This document shows positions 1 to 8,583 of a DNA stretch of 64,000 nt, piece by piece. The notes under the pieces are model-generated. The model saw only the letters and a program-made list of their open reading frames with translations, had not been told where the DNA came from and searched no databases. Position numbers and translations under genes: made by a program. Each line of letters opens with the position of its first letter. Within the stretch, counting starts at the first letter, position 1. Source of the DNA: DASSQJ01 sp963773655 (GTDB lineage: Bacteria; Actinomycetota; Actinomycetes; Actinomycetales; Dermatophilaceae); assembly GCA_963773655.1 (NCBI GenBank), contig CAVZBX010000001.1:682001-746000 (forward strand), read 5' to 3'.

Positions 1-1
1 G

Positions 2-64
2 GTCTGCCCGACGTGCAAGGAGATCTACGACGGTCTCCGGCCGCCGGAGGACGGCGGGGAGTAA
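2..64 (+). CDS. DUF3039 family protein, C-terminal end only
   Basis: Only the last 20 codons are inside the window, reading VCPTCKEIYDGL and then an acidic, proline-rich tail. The CPxCKEIYDGL ending resembles the C-terminus of DUF3039 proteins, small actinobacterial zinc-ribbon proteins of unknown function. The gene enters from the left edge, so start and length cannot be judged. In related genomes this family often lies just before a superfamily II helicase; here a protease gene separates the two. The family call rests on a short tail. Confidence 0.6.
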   Translation, partial: VCPTCKEIYDGLRPPEDGGE

Positions 65-263
65 CCACTCCGCGACGGGTCGTCAGGGGAGCGAGCGGCG
101 CGGCCGGCGCCCCGGGGGCGTGGCGGCCCTGCGGGGCAGATCGCCTGCCGGCGAAGCATTTACGGATCCTTTGCCGTGGACGGACCCGGGCGTGACCGAC
201 GGCCGCCTAGTCTTCCGGCAGCCGTGCCGGAGGGGCGCGGCCCACACCCGGAGGACGACACTC

Positions 264-1235
264 ATGCGCTCACGCTCCCTGACCGCCGCCGCCGCGCTCG
301 CGCTCGGCCTCGTCGGCATCCTCGTTCCCGCGACGTCCGCCTCGGCACGCCCGATGGCCGGTGCCGCCTCCGCGGACGCCGAGTGCGTCACCCATGCCGA
401 CGAGGTCGGTGCCCGCGGTTCCGGCTCCCGCTACGACCCGCACGAGCTGAGCGCGGCCAAGGCGGCGTCGATGGACCGCGCGCTCAGGCAGGCGATGGCC
501 GCCAAGGGCATCAGCGTCGACGGGCGCGGCACCGTCCAGAAGGGCAAGCCCGGGGGCGGTGGCGGCGGCGGGACCTTCACCGGGGCCACGGTCGACGTGT
601 ACTGGCACACCATCACCGCCGGGACCAAGGGCGGGCTCACGCGCTCCGAGATCGACGCCCAGATCTCCGTGCTCAACGCCGCGTACGCCTCGAGCAAGTT
701 CAGCTTCTCGCTCGTCCGGGCCGACACGACGGACAACCCCGCCTGGTACAACGGCCTCACCTACGGCGGCAGCGCCGAGCGCGACATGAAGACCTCTCTG
801 CACCAGGGCGGCAAGGACGCACTGAACATCTACACCGCCGACCTCGGCGACGACCTGCTCGGCTGGGCGACGTTCCCCAAGTCGACCCTGGACCCGATGG
901 ACGGCGTGGTGCTCCTCGACGAGAGCCTCCCGGGCGGCAGCGCCACCAACTACAACCAGGGCGACACCGGCACCCACGAGGTGGGCCACTGGCTCGGGCT
1001 CTACCACACCTTCCAGGGCGGCTGCAACGGCCAGGGCGACTACGTCGAGGACACCGCCCCCGAGGCCTCGCCCGCCTACGGCTGCCCGACCGGCCGTGAC
1101 AGCTGCACCCGTCAGGCCGGGCTCGACCCGATCACGAACTTCATGGACTACACGTACGACTCGTGCATGAACAGCTTCACCGGCGGCCAGACGACCCGGA
1201 TGCAGTCCGCCTGGCTCGCCTACCGCGCGGCCTGA
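264..1235 (+). CDS. Secreted zinc metalloprotease, M43 (pappalysin/cytophagalysin) type
   Basis: A 323-residue protein with a Sec signal peptide (MRSRS, a hydrophobic stretch, then an AxA site near residue 28). A glycine-rich linker lies near residues 95-102. The catalytic motif HEVGHWLGLYH starts at His238 and has the HExxHxxGxxH spacing of M43 proteases. A Met turn is likely in NFMDYTYDSC, and several cysteines near the C-terminus suggest disulfides outside the cell. The ATG at 264 is chosen because GGAGGA lies at 250-255 and the signal peptide begins there. A strong hairpin follows the stop, so the gene looks monocistronic. The substrate is unknown. Confidence 0.9.
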   Translation: MRSRSLTAAAALALGLVGILVPATSASARPMAGAASADAECVTHADEVGARGSGSRYDPHELSAAKAASMDRALRQAMAAKGISVDGRGTVQKGKPGGGGGGGTFTGATVDVYWHTITAGTKGGLTRSEIDAQISVLNAAYASSKFSFSLVRADTTDNPAWYNGLTYGGSAERDMKTSLHQGGKDALNIYTADLGDDLLGWATFPKSTLDPMDGVVLLDESLPGGSATNYNQGDTGTHEVGHWLGLYHTFQGGCNGQGDYVEDTAPEASPAYGCPTGRDSCTRQAGLDPITNFMDYTYDSCMNSFTGGQTTRMQSAWLAYRAA

Positions 1236-1267
1236 GCGCCTGCGGACCCGGTCCGCACTAGCACACG

Positions 1268-1301
1268 CCGAGGGCCCCGACCGGTTGGTCGGGGCCCTCG
1301 G
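1268..1301 (+). terminator. Intrinsic hairpin terminator after the M43 protease gene
   Basis: A perfect 15-bp inverted repeat (arms 1268-1282 and 1287-1301) encloses the loop GGTT. It lies 32 bp after the protease stop and just ahead of the helicase promoter region. There is no clear T-tract, as is usual in high-GC actinobacteria. Confidence 0.8.
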
Positions 1302-1339
1302 GCATGTCGGGCGCGGGCCGGTTAGGGTGGCCGCCGCCC

Positions 1340-3100
1340 ATGAGTACCTCAGCCGCCGGACACCTGCCCCCCGCCTACCCCGAGCGGGCCGCCTGGGGTA
1401 CCGCGTCGAAGCTGCGGGCCTGGCAGGAGGAGGCGCTCGCCGCCTACCTCGGCCGGGGCGAGCGCGACTTCCTCGCCGTCGCGACACCCGGTGCGGGCAA
1501 GACGACGTACGCGCTGCGTATCGCCACCGAGCTGCTCGACCGGGGAGTCGTCCGGGCGGTCACCGTCGTGGCTCCGACCGAGCACCTGAAGACCCAGTGG
1601 GCCGACGCCGCGGGGCGGGTGGGCATCCAGCTGAACCCCGCCTTCTCGAACTCGGCCGCGGTGCAGTCGCACGAGTACGACGGCGTCGCGGTCACCTACG
1701 CGCAGGTCGCAGCCAACCCCGGCTTGCACCGCCGCCGCACCGAGGCCGAGCCGACGCTGGTCATCCTCGACGAGATCCACCACGGCGGCGACGCCCGCTC
1801 GTGGGGGGACGGCATCCGCGAGGCGTTCACGCCGGCCACCCGCCGGCTCGCCCTCACCGGCACCCCGTTCCGGTCGGACACCACCCCGATCCCCTTCGTC
1901 CGGTACGAGATGGGCGAGGACGGCATCCTGCGCTCGGCCTCCGACTACACCTACGGCTACGCGGCGGCGCTGCGCGACGGCGTGGTGCGGCCGGTGCTCT
2001 TCCTCGCCTACGGCGGTGCGATGCGGTGGCGCACGCGCGCCGGCGACGAGGTCGCGGCCCGACTCGGGGAACCGCTGACCAAGGACCAGACCGCCCACGC
2101 GTGGCGCACGGCGCTGGACCCCAAGGGGGAGTGGATCCCCTCGGTGCTGGCCGCCGCCGACCGCCGGCTCTCCGAGGTGCGCCGGCACGTGCCGGACGCG
2201 GGCGGGCTGGTCATCGCCTCGAACCAGACCGCCGCCCGCGCCTACGCCCGCCTGCTGCGGACGGTGACCGGCGAGGACGCCACCGTCGTGCTGTCCGACG
2301 ACGCCGGGGCCAGCGCCCGGATCGAGCAGTTCGCCGGGGGCTCGTCGCGCTGGATGGTCGCCGTGCGGATGGTGTCCGAGGGCGTCGACGTGCCCCGGCT
2401 CGCCGTCGGCGTGTACGCGACGTCCACGTCGACCCCGCTCTTCTTCGCCCAGGCCGTGGGCCGCTTCGTCCGGGCGCGCAAGCGCGGGGAGACCGCCTCG
2501 GTGTTCCTGCCCTCGGTGCCCGTGATCCTCGCCCACGCCGGGTCGATGGAGGAGGAGCGCGACCACGCCCTCGACCGGTCCGGTGGCGACGAGGCGGAGG
2601 CCTCGGTCTGGGCGGAGGAGGAGGGGCTGCTCGCCGCGGCCAACCGCACCGAGCGCACCCTCGGCCTCGAGGACGAAGGTGCCTTCGAGGCGCTGGAGTC
2701 CGACGCCCACTTCGACCACGTCCTCTTCGACGCCCGCCAGTACGGCCTGCACGCGGCCTCCGGCTCGGAGGAGGAGCAGGACTACCTCGGGCTGCCCGGG
2801 CTGCTCGAGCCCGACCAGGTGGCGGCGCTGCTCCACGAGCGGCAGGCGAAGCAGGCGAGGTCCTCGCGCGGGGACCGGTCGGGGCCGGCGCCGGTGGCGG
2901 CACACCGCGCGCTCGCGGCCCAGCGCAAGGAGCTCAACAAGCTGGTGGCGGCCTACTCGAGCAAGACGGGTACGCCGCACGCCGCCGTCCACGTCGACCT
3001 GCGCCGCGCCTGCGGTGGCCCCGAGCTGGCCTCCGCCACGGGGGAGCAGGTCGCCGAGCGGATCGACCGCATCCGTCGCTGGTTCGTCGGCCGCCGCTGA
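1340..3100 (+). CDS. DEAD/DEAH-box superfamily II helicase
   Basis: A 586-residue ATP-dependent helicase. Visible motifs are Walker A TPGAGKTT (about residues 49-56), DEIHH as the Walker B/DEAH variant, LTGTPFRSD as motif III, and QAVGRFVRARK as motif VI, covering both RecA-like lobes. It resembles the UvsW/SSL2-like branch that unwinds branched nucleic acids; the exact role is unknown. The ATG at 1340 avoids a longer N-terminus that would run back into the terminator. A TAGGGT box lies at 1323-1328. The neighbouring DUF3039 gene is its usual companion in actinobacteria. Confidence 0.85.
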   Translation: MSTSAAGHLPPAYPERAAWGTASKLRAWQEEALAAYLGRGERDFLAVATPGAGKTTYALRIATELLDRGVVRAVTVVAPTEHLKTQWADAAGRVGIQLNPAFSNSAAVQSHEYDGVAVTYAQVAANPGLHRRRTEAEPTLVILDEIHHGGDARSWGDGIREAFTPATRRLALTGTPFRSDTTPIPFVRYEMGEDGILRSASDYTYGYAAALRDGVVRPVLFLAYGGAMRWRTRAGDEVAARLGEPLTKDQTAHAWRTALDPKGEWIPSVLAAADRRLSEVRRHVPDAGGLVIASNQTAARAYARLLRTVTGEDATVVLSDDAGASARIEQFAGGSSRWMVAVRMVSEGVDVPRLAVGVYATSTSTPLFFAQAVGRFVRARKRGETASVFLPSVPVILAHAGSMEEERDHALDRSGGDEAEASVWAEEEGLLAAANRTERTLGLEDEGAFEALESDAHFDHVLFDARQYGLHAASGSEEEQDYLGLPGLLEPDQVAALLHERQAKQARSSRGDRSGPAPVAAHRALAAQRKELNKLVAAYSSKTGTPHAAVHVDLRRACGGPELASATGEQVAERIDRIRRWFVGRR

Positions 3101-3153
3101 GGGGCCTCTCAGCGGGTCCGAGGGTCCAGCGCGCGCGGATGCGTCCGCAGGGC

Positions 3154-3159
3154 TACTGT
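3154..3159 (+). promoter_or_regulatory. -10 box TACTGT for the 5'-nucleotidase gene
   Basis: TACTGT fits the actinobacterial TANNNT consensus and ends 8 nt before the GTG at 3168, so the transcript would be leaderless or nearly so. No Shine-Dalgarno sequence is seen. Confidence 0.55.
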
Positions 3160-3167
3160 CCCGCTTC

Positions 3168-5013
3168 GTGACCACCGAAACCCACACCACCACCCCCACC
3201 CGCCGCCAGCTGCTCAGCATGGCCGTCGTCGGCGGGGCCGGGCTCTTCACCGCGCCGCCGGCCCTGGCCACCACCCCGGCCGGCAAGGGCGGGCCCGACA
3301 AGCCCTTCCGGCTCACCGTCCTCGGGACGACCGACCTCCACGGCAACGTCTACAACTGGAACTACTTCGCGAACGCGGAGTACACCGACCGGGGCAACAA
3401 CGACATCGGCGTCGCCAAGGCGGCGACCCTCATCAAGGCGGTCCGCGAGGAGCGCGGCGCCGGCACCTGCCTGACGCTCGACGCCGGGGACACGATCCAG
3501 GGCACCCCGCTCGCGTACTACTACGCGAAGGTCGAGCCCATCACCGGTGGCACCGAGCACCCGATGGCGACGGCGATGAACGCGGTCGGCTACGACGCCG
3601 CGGCACTGGGCAACCACGAGTACAACTACGGCCTCGACATGCTCCGCGCCTTCGAGGACCAGTGCGACCACCCGCTGCTGTCGGCCAACTCCGTCGACTG
3701 GGACACGGGGGAGCCGATCTTCGCGCCCTACGTGCTCAAGCGGGTGAAGATCCCGAACGACCAGCCCGATCACCGTCGGCATCCTCGGGCTCGTGACGCC
3801 GGGCGTGGCGATCTGGGACAAGGCCAACGTCGAGGGCAGGGTGCGCTTCCCCGGGATCGTCGAGCAGGCCGCGGTCATGGTGCCACGGATGAAGGCGGCC
3901 GGCGCCGACGTCGTCATCGTCTCGTGCCACTCCGGGCCGGTCCCGTCGTCGAGCTACGGCGACGCGCTGCCGTACCCGGAGAACGCCAGCCGCCAGCTCG
4001 CCGAGCAGGTGCCCGACATCGACGCCGTCCTCGTCGGGCACGCCCACCTCGAGGTCGCCGAGCTCAAGGTGACCAACGAGGTCACCGGCCGCGAGGTGCT
4101 GCTCAGCGAGCCGCTGTACTGGGGGATGCGGGTCTCGGTCATGGACCTCGACCTCGTCAAGGTCCGGGGCCGCTGGAGCGTCCAGCACTCGGCCGCGACC
4201 CTGCTCAACGCCAACCAGGCCCCCGAGGACGCCGGGATCGCGGCCCTGGTCCGCCCGGCACACGAGAAGGTCCTCGCCTACGTCAACTCGGTCATCGGCA
4301 CGTGCACCGAGGCGATGTCGGCCGCGACCTCGCGGTACCAGGACACCGCGGCGATGGACTTCATCAACCTCGTCCAGGCCCAGGCGGTCAAGGCGGCCCT
4401 CGCCGGCACCGCCTCCGAGGGGCTGCCGGTGCTGTCGATCGCGGCGCCCTTCAACAAGGCCGCCGCCATCCCGGAGGGTGAGGTCACCGTCCGGGACGTC
4501 GCGGGGCTGTACATCTACGACAACACCCTGCTCGGCATCACCCTCACCGGGGCCCAGGTCAAGGACTACCTCGAGAAGTCGGCCACCTACTTCCAGCAGG
4601 TGCCGGACGCGGGTCCCTTCGCCCCCGACGACGTGACCAACGCCGTCACGGAGGCCGCGCCGAACGGCACGCCCGACTACAACTACGACATCATGGGCGG
4701 GCTCGACGCGGCCCTGACGTACGAGATCGACATCGCCCAGGACCCGGGTGCGCGCATCGAGAAGCTCGCGTACGGGGGAGCCCCGGTGGCCGACGAGGCC
4801 GAGTTCGTCGTGGCGATCAACAACTACCGGCAGTCCGGCGGCGGCGGCTTCCCGCACGTGACGACCGCCCCGGTCGTCTACAACCGGCAGGTGGAGATCC
4901 GGCAGCTGCTCATCGACTGGGTCGCCGAGAACGAGGTCATCGACCCGCCGACGTTCTCCTCGATCGACTGGAAGCTCACCGCGAACGACGTCGACGTCGT
5001 CATCACGCCCTGA
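3168..5013 (+). CDS. Tat-exported bifunctional metallophosphatase/5'-nucleotidase (frameshifted)
   Basis: The protein would hydrolyse extracellular nucleotides to nucleosides and phosphate. The N-terminus has a Tat signal (RRQLL, hydrophobic run, AxA end). The calcineurin-like phosphatase domain shows TTDLHGN, GDTIQG, GNHEYNYG and GHAHLE, and the C-terminal half is a 5'-nucleotidase domain. The frame breaks near 3766-3768: removing one C from the CCC run restores a continuous protein reading NDQPITVGILGLVTPG. One single-base insertion in an otherwise intact gene looks more like a sequence error than decay. The GTG start is set by the twin-arginine signal and the nearby -10 box. Confidence 0.85.
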
Positions 5014-5597
5014 GCGGCGGACCCGGCCACGCGTCGGGTGAACGGGACGCGCCGTCCCGGGCCAGCCCGGGACGGCGCGTGTTCCCTACTCTCGACCGTC
5101 GGCCGCCGTCGCCTCGGGGGCCGCGGCGCGGCCTTCACCAGCGGTCCCGTGCGGTGGTCGAGGTGGGTGACGAGGCAGATCGCGGTGTTCGCGCGCAGCA
5201 CGTGGACGTCGTCGATGATCTCGTCGATGACCCGGCCGAGGTCGGCGTTGTCGCGGGCGGCCACCCGGACGATGAGGTCGCCCACGCCGGTGATGGAGTG
5301 GATCTCCAGCACCTCGGGGATGGCGGAGAGGTGCGCGACCACGGGCGCGTGGCCCTGCCGCTGCCGGATCTCCAGGGTGCAGTAGGCGGTCACCGGGTAG
5401 CCGAGCGCGGCGGGGTCGACCTGGGGGGCGAAGGAGCGGATCACGCCGCGGCGCTGGAGGCGGTCGAGCCTGGCCTGCACCGTGCCCCTGGCGACGCCGA
5501 GGGACCGGGAGGCGCCGAGCACGCCGACGTGCGGGTCCCCGGCGAACAGGGCGATGATCCGGGCGTCGAGGTCGTCCACACCGTGATGACGGGCCAT
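4878..5597 (-). CDS. Lrp/AsnC-family transcriptional regulator
   Basis: The regulator begins MARHHGVDDLDARI and has the N-terminal HTH (about residues 6-55) followed by the ligand-binding RAM domain (about 60-150, with ITGVGDLIVRV). It is divergent from hpd, so it probably controls tyrosine or phenylalanine catabolism. The open frame runs 239 residues, far beyond the family's usual 150-160. Residues after about 165 read through the 5047-5080 hairpin and into the antisense of the nucleotidase gene. A TAG in another frame at 5086, just before the hairpin, may be the native stop if one base is wrong in the G/C run near 5116-5126. Confidence 0.8.
   Translation of the reverse strand: MARHHGVDDLDARIIALFAGDPHVGVLGASRSLGVARGTVQARLDRLQRRGVIRSFAPQVDPAALGYPVTAYCTLEIRQRQGHAPVVAHLSAIPEVLEIHSITGVGDLIVRVAARDNADLGRVIDEIIDDVHVLRANTAICLVTHLDHRTGPLVKAAPRPPRRRRPTVESREHAPSRAGPGRRVPFTRRVAGSAAQGVMTTSTSFAVSFQSIEENVGGSMTSFSATQSMSSCRISTCRL
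5047..5080. terminator. Bidirectional terminator between nucleotidase and Lrp genes
   Basis: A perfect 15-bp inverted repeat (5047-5061 and 5066-5080) with a 4-nt loop lies between two convergent genes and could stop transcription from both sides. Confidence 0.8.
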
Positions 5598-5670
5598 GGG
5601 CACATCGTCCAGGATCGGCACCCTCAGAGGCAACACCATGCGCAGGATGACCACCGTGTCGTGGTGAGGT

Positions 5671-5683
5671 TGCACATCGTGCA
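5671..5683. promoter_or_regulatory. Candidate Lrp operator in the asnC/hpd divergent region
   Basis: TGCACATCGTGCA is a 5-bp inverted repeat around ATC, 21 bp before the hpd start and 74 bp before the regulator start. An imperfect dyad, ACCAC and GTGGT six bases apart, lies just upstream near 5650-5666. Lrp-type proteins commonly bind such dyads in the divergent region they control. The link is inference. Confidence 0.45.
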
Positions 5684-5704
5684 CCGGGAGGTGACAGTGT
5701 CCGG

Positions 5705-6943
5705 ATGACTGACACGACGACGACGTCCGGCAGCCACGTGGAGCTCACCGACACCGAGCGCGAGGCCGACCTCGACCTCCAGCAGCTCAAGCAGCTCGTC
5801 GGCCTGGTCGACTACGACGAGAGCAGCGACCCGTTCCCGGTCACCGGCTGGGACGCCGTCGTCTTCGTCGTCGGCAACGCGACCCAGGCCGCGCACTACT
5901 ACCAGAGCGCCTGGGGGATGGATCTCGTCGCCTACGCCGGGCCGGAGCACGGCACCCGCGACCACAAGGCCTTCGTCCTGAAGTCCGGGTCGATCCGGTT
6001 CGTCGTCAAGGGCGCGGTGAGCCCCGACAGCCCGCTCATCGCCCACCACGCCGCCCACGGTGACGGCGTCGTCGACATCTCGCTCGAGGTGCCCGACGTC
6101 GACAGGTGCGTCGCGCAGGCCCGCAGCGCCGGCGCTCGGGTCGTCCAGGAGCCGACGACGGTGACCGACGAGTTCGGCGCGGTGCGCGTCGCGGCCATCG
6201 GCACCTACGGCGAGACCGTCCACAGCCTGGTCCAGCGGGAGGTCGACGGGGTCGTCTACGGCGGTCCGTACCTGCCCGGCTTCCTGCCGGCCGAGTCCAC
6301 CTTCGAGAAGCGCGAGGGCGCACCGAAGCGGCTGTTCCAGGCCCTCGACCACGTCGTCGGCAACGTCGAGCTCGGCAAGATGGACGAGTGGGTCGCGTTC
6401 TACAACCGGGTCATGGGGTTCGTGAACATGGCCGAGTTCGTCGGTGACGACATCGCGACGGAGTACTCGGCCCTGATGTCGAAGGTCGTCGCCAACGGCA
6501 ACCACCGGGTGAAGTTCCCGCTCAACGAGCCGGCGGTGGCGAAGAAGAAGAGCCAGATCGACGAGTACCTCGAGTTCTACCGCGGCCCGGGCGCCCAGCA
6601 CCTGGCCCTCGCGACCAACGACATCCTCCGCACGGTCGACGAGCTGCGCCGCGAGGGCGTGGAGTTCCTCGCCACCCCGGACGCGTACTACGAGGACCCC
6701 GAGATGCGCGCCCGGATCGGCGAGGTCCGGGTGCCGATCGAGGAGCTGCAGCGGCGCGGCATCCTCGTCGACCGCGACGAGGACGGGTACCTGCTCCAGA
6801 TCTTCACCCGCCCGCTCGGCGACCGCCCGACGGTCTTCTTCGAGATCATCGAGCGGCACGGGTCGCTGGGCTTCGGCAAGGGCAACTTCAAGGCGCTCTT
6901 CGAGTCCATCGAGCGTGAGCAGGAGCGTCGCGGCAACCTCTGA
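5705..6943 (+). CDS. hpd: 4-hydroxyphenylpyruvate dioxygenase
   Basis: Converts 4-hydroxyphenylpyruvate to homogentisate, the second step of tyrosine breakdown. The 412-residue length and two-half vicinal-oxygen-chelate fold fit the family. The iron ligands are visible as His in LDHVVGNVE, His in AQHLALATND and Glu in VFFEIIERHG, and the C-terminal GFGKGNFKALFE signature is present. GGGAGG precedes the ATG. It is transcribed away from an Lrp/AsnC regulator. The next pathway genes, hmgA and fahA, are 7-11 kb away in this window rather than in one operon. Confidence 0.96.
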   Translation: MTDTTTTSGSHVELTDTEREADLDLQQLKQLVGLVDYDESSDPFPVTGWDAVVFVVGNATQAAHYYQSAWGMDLVAYAGPEHGTRDHKAFVLKSGSIRFVVKGAVSPDSPLIAHHAAHGDGVVDISLEVPDVDRCVAQARSAGARVVQEPTTVTDEFGAVRVAAIGTYGETVHSLVQREVDGVVYGGPYLPGFLPAESTFEKREGAPKRLFQALDHVVGNVELGKMDEWVAFYNRVMGFVNMAEFVGDDIATEYSALMSKVVANGNHRVKFPLNEPAVAKKKSQIDEYLEFYRGPGAQHLALATNDILRTVDELRREGVEFLATPDAYYEDPEMRARIGEVRVPIEELQRRGILVDRDEDGYLLQIFTRPLGDRPTVFFEIIERHGSLGFGKGNFKALFESIEREQERRGNL

Positions 6944-6985
6944 GCGGGTGCAACCGGACACCGGTGCGCGCCACCGAGGCAGCGC

Positions 6986-7747
6986 CTAGCCGAGCCCCGC
7001 TCCCGGGACCAGCCCGGCCGTCGGGGCGGACCGTTCGGCCTTGGCGCGCAACAGCATCTCGGTGAGGGTCCGCGACGGGCCCACGCCGAGCTCGTCCCGG
7101 ATGCGGTCCCGGAAGCGCCGGTACTCCCTGAGCGCAGCGCTGAGGTCGCCCTCGCCGAGGAGGGCTCGGATGTGCAGGGCGGTCGCGCTCTCCACGAGCG
7201 GCTCGAGGCGGACGGCCTCCACGGCGAAGTCGACACTGTCCGTGAGGCGCCCGTGGTCCAGGCTGGTCTGCGCGAGCCGCTCCAGGGCGCGGAAGCGTCG
7301 TTGGTGGAGGCGTTCACGGTCGGCGACGACCCAGTCGTCGTACCACCCGAGGAGCAGGTCGGGAGCCCGGAGCACGCGGAGAACCGAGACCGGGTCGCTG
7401 GCGGCCTCCTCGGGGACCGCCTCGGCCATGTCGAGGATCGAGTGCAGCAGGGTGACGTCGACGGTGACGGCCTCGGAGAGGCGAACCTCGTCGTAGTCGG
7501 TGCCCACCGCGCCGTCCAGCTCGCGGCGCACCCGGAGCAGCGCCGTCCGGAGGTTGGACCGGGCCCGGTCCTCGGGACTCTCGGGCCACAACATGCCCGC
7601 GAGCGCCGCCCGGGACTGCGGTCCCCGGAGTCCGAGGAAGGCCACGACCCGCTGCTCGCGCGACTGGAGGTGGAGGCTGTGCTCACCCCGCTGGAGGCCC
7701 CAGCTGCCGAGCAGGCGCAGCCGGTAGCCATGTCGTCCGTCGGACAT
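6986..7747 (-). CDS. Small SARP-type regulator (OmpR-like HTH plus BTAD domain)
   Basis: A 253-residue protein with the two-domain layout of small SARPs. An N-terminal Trans_reg_C winged helix (about residues 5-95, including REQRVVAFLGLRG and LRTALLRVRREL) is followed by a bacterial transcriptional activation domain (about 100-245, ending REYRRFRDRIRDELGVGPS). No ATPase or TPR extension is present. The ATG at 7747 has a G-rich Shine-Dalgarno region before it. The gene is divergent from the two peptide genes. SARPs activate secondary-metabolite operons through phased direct repeats, and such repeats occur at 7886-7914, so this is the likely activator of the peptide locus. Confidence 0.88.
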   Translation of the reverse strand: MSDGRHGYRLRLLGSWGLQRGEHSLHLQSREQRVVAFLGLRGPQSRAALAGMLWPESPEDRARSNLRTALLRVRRELDGAVGTDYDEVRLSEAVTVDVTLLHSILDMAEAVPEEAASDPVSVLRVLRAPDLLLGWYDDWVVADRERLHQRRFRALERLAQTSLDHGRLTDSVDFAVEAVRLEPLVESATALHIRALLGEGDLSAALREYRRFRDRIRDELGVGPSRTLTEMLLRAKAERSAPTAGLVPGAGLG

Positions 7748-7885
7748 CGCACCCCCTGCGGTGGTGGTGTGGTCCTCGGGCTGACTGCCGACCTGCCCGA
7801 GGACCCGGCAAAGATCGCGTCTCCGTCGACCACGGTACGGCCGACCACCACGGCCCGCGACCTGGGACACGCCGGGGGCAGCACG

Positions 7886-7914
7886 GTCACGCGCGGATCA
7901 CGCCCGAGTCACGC
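7886..7914 (+). promoter_or_regulatory. Three 11-bp-phased direct repeats, putative SARP binding site
   Basis: TCACGC occurs at 7887-7892, 7898-7903 and 7909-7914, exactly 11 bp apart, each preceded by G or A to make heptamers with 4-bp spacers. Heptameric repeats at helical spacing in the -35 region are the hallmark of SARP target promoters. A weak -10-like GTGGAT lies at 7926-7931 and TTTAGT at 7957-7962. The array lies between the SARP gene and the first peptide gene. Confidence 0.65.
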
Positions 7915-8001
7915 TGCGGCGGCGCGTGGATGACAGCCCGGCAACGCCTCCTCCGCTTTAGTGGGCCGGGTCACACCGAGGCAGGGGAGGAGGTGACACC
8001 C

Positions 8002-8196
8002 ATGGACACCACCATCACGTTCGCCGAGCTCGACACCGAGGCGGTGGAGCTGCTCCCCTCGAAGGAGACGCTCTACTGGAACCACAACTGGGCGAGTATC
8101 TACGCGACCAACTCATCGATGGCTCTCAACGCCGGGTCGTTCTTCTCGAACGCCTGGAGCAGCGCGGGCCAGAACATCCAGGTCGCCCAGGGCTGA
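8002..8196 (+). CDS. Short peptide, candidate RiPP-type precursor 1
   Basis: A 64-residue peptide. The ATG at 8002 has a strong purine-rich Shine-Dalgarno (GGGGAGGAGG) upstream. Its N-terminal part, TFAELDTEAVELLP, resembles a recognition leader. The C-terminal part is rich in Asn, Ala, Ser, Trp and Tyr and holds NAGSFF, SNAWSSAGQ and QVAQG. It has no Cys. The second peptide shares the leader motif AELDxEAxELLP and the NA/AGQ pattern, so the two look like variants of one precursor family. The modification is not known. Downstream neighbours are a PqqD-like/M50 protein and an ATPase. Confidence 0.65.
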   Translation: MDTTITFAELDTEAVELLPSKETLYWNHNWASIYATNSSMALNAGSFFSNAWSSAGQNIQVAQG

Positions 8197-8209
8197 GCCT
8201 GAGTCGACA

Positions 8210-8262
8210 CCACAGCCGGGGGCGGGACCGGGCGGGCCCCTCGAGCCGCCCCCGCGCTGTGG
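8210..8262 (+). terminator. Stem-loop after peptide gene 1
   Basis: Arms 8210-8225 and 8246-8262 pair over 16 bp with one bulged base and a 20-nt loop. It begins 13 bp after the stop of peptide 1 and precedes peptide 2 in the same direction, so it may partly terminate transcription or stabilise the upstream message. Confidence 0.55.
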
Positions 8263-8292
8263 CCGAACGTTCTTCCAGCCGGAGGTCACCAG

Positions 8293-8553
8293 ATGCGTCA
8301 GACGCGCACACCACCCATCGAGAGGGCCCGCCCTCCTGCCGACCCTCGTCGAGGGCCGGTCGGTGCGGTCACCAGGGCAGAGCTCGACGGCGAGGCCGCC
8401 GAGCTCCTGCCGCGGCGGGACACCCTGTGCCAGATCGGGTGCGTCAACGTCACCACGATCGTGGGTGTCAACCTCGCCTTCGCCATCAACGCGGCGACGG
8501 TCAACAGCACGGCGAACGCGTTCGCGGGCCAGTACCTCATCGCGTTCCGCTGA
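8293..8553 (+). CDS. Short peptide, candidate RiPP-type precursor 2
   Basis: An 86-residue peptide beginning at ATG 8293 with GGAGGT at 8281-8286. A basic N-terminal extension of about 26 residues precedes RAELDGEAAELLP, matching the leader motif of peptide 1. The C-terminal part contains CQIGC and then a hydrophobic Asn/Val/Ala/Thr-rich tail with INAATVNSTANAFAGQ. The two Cys residues are absent from peptide 1. An alternative GTG start closer to the motif would shorten it. The paired, diverged peptides with a conserved N-terminus and variable C-terminus fit substrate-peptide logic; the product is unknown. Confidence 0.6.
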   Translation: MRQTRTPPIERARPPADPRRGPVGAVTRAELDGEAAELLPRRDTLCQIGCVNVTTIVGVNLAFAINAATVNSTANAFAGQYLIAFR

Positions 8554-8583
8554 GCACCGACGGCGGCCCCGAGGCCGCCGCCC

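Noticed and set aside
95..263. A promoter or small gene between the DUF3039 end and the protease
   Set aside because: GC-rich inverted bits occur, but none is long enough to call, and the longer upstream start for the protease lacks a ribosome site and signal-peptide logic.
8002..8553. A daptide, lasso or lanthipeptide cluster
   Set aside because: No dehydratase, cyclase, decarboxylase, B1/B2 protein or ABC transporter is present, and the cores lack the matching residues. The locus is left unnamed.
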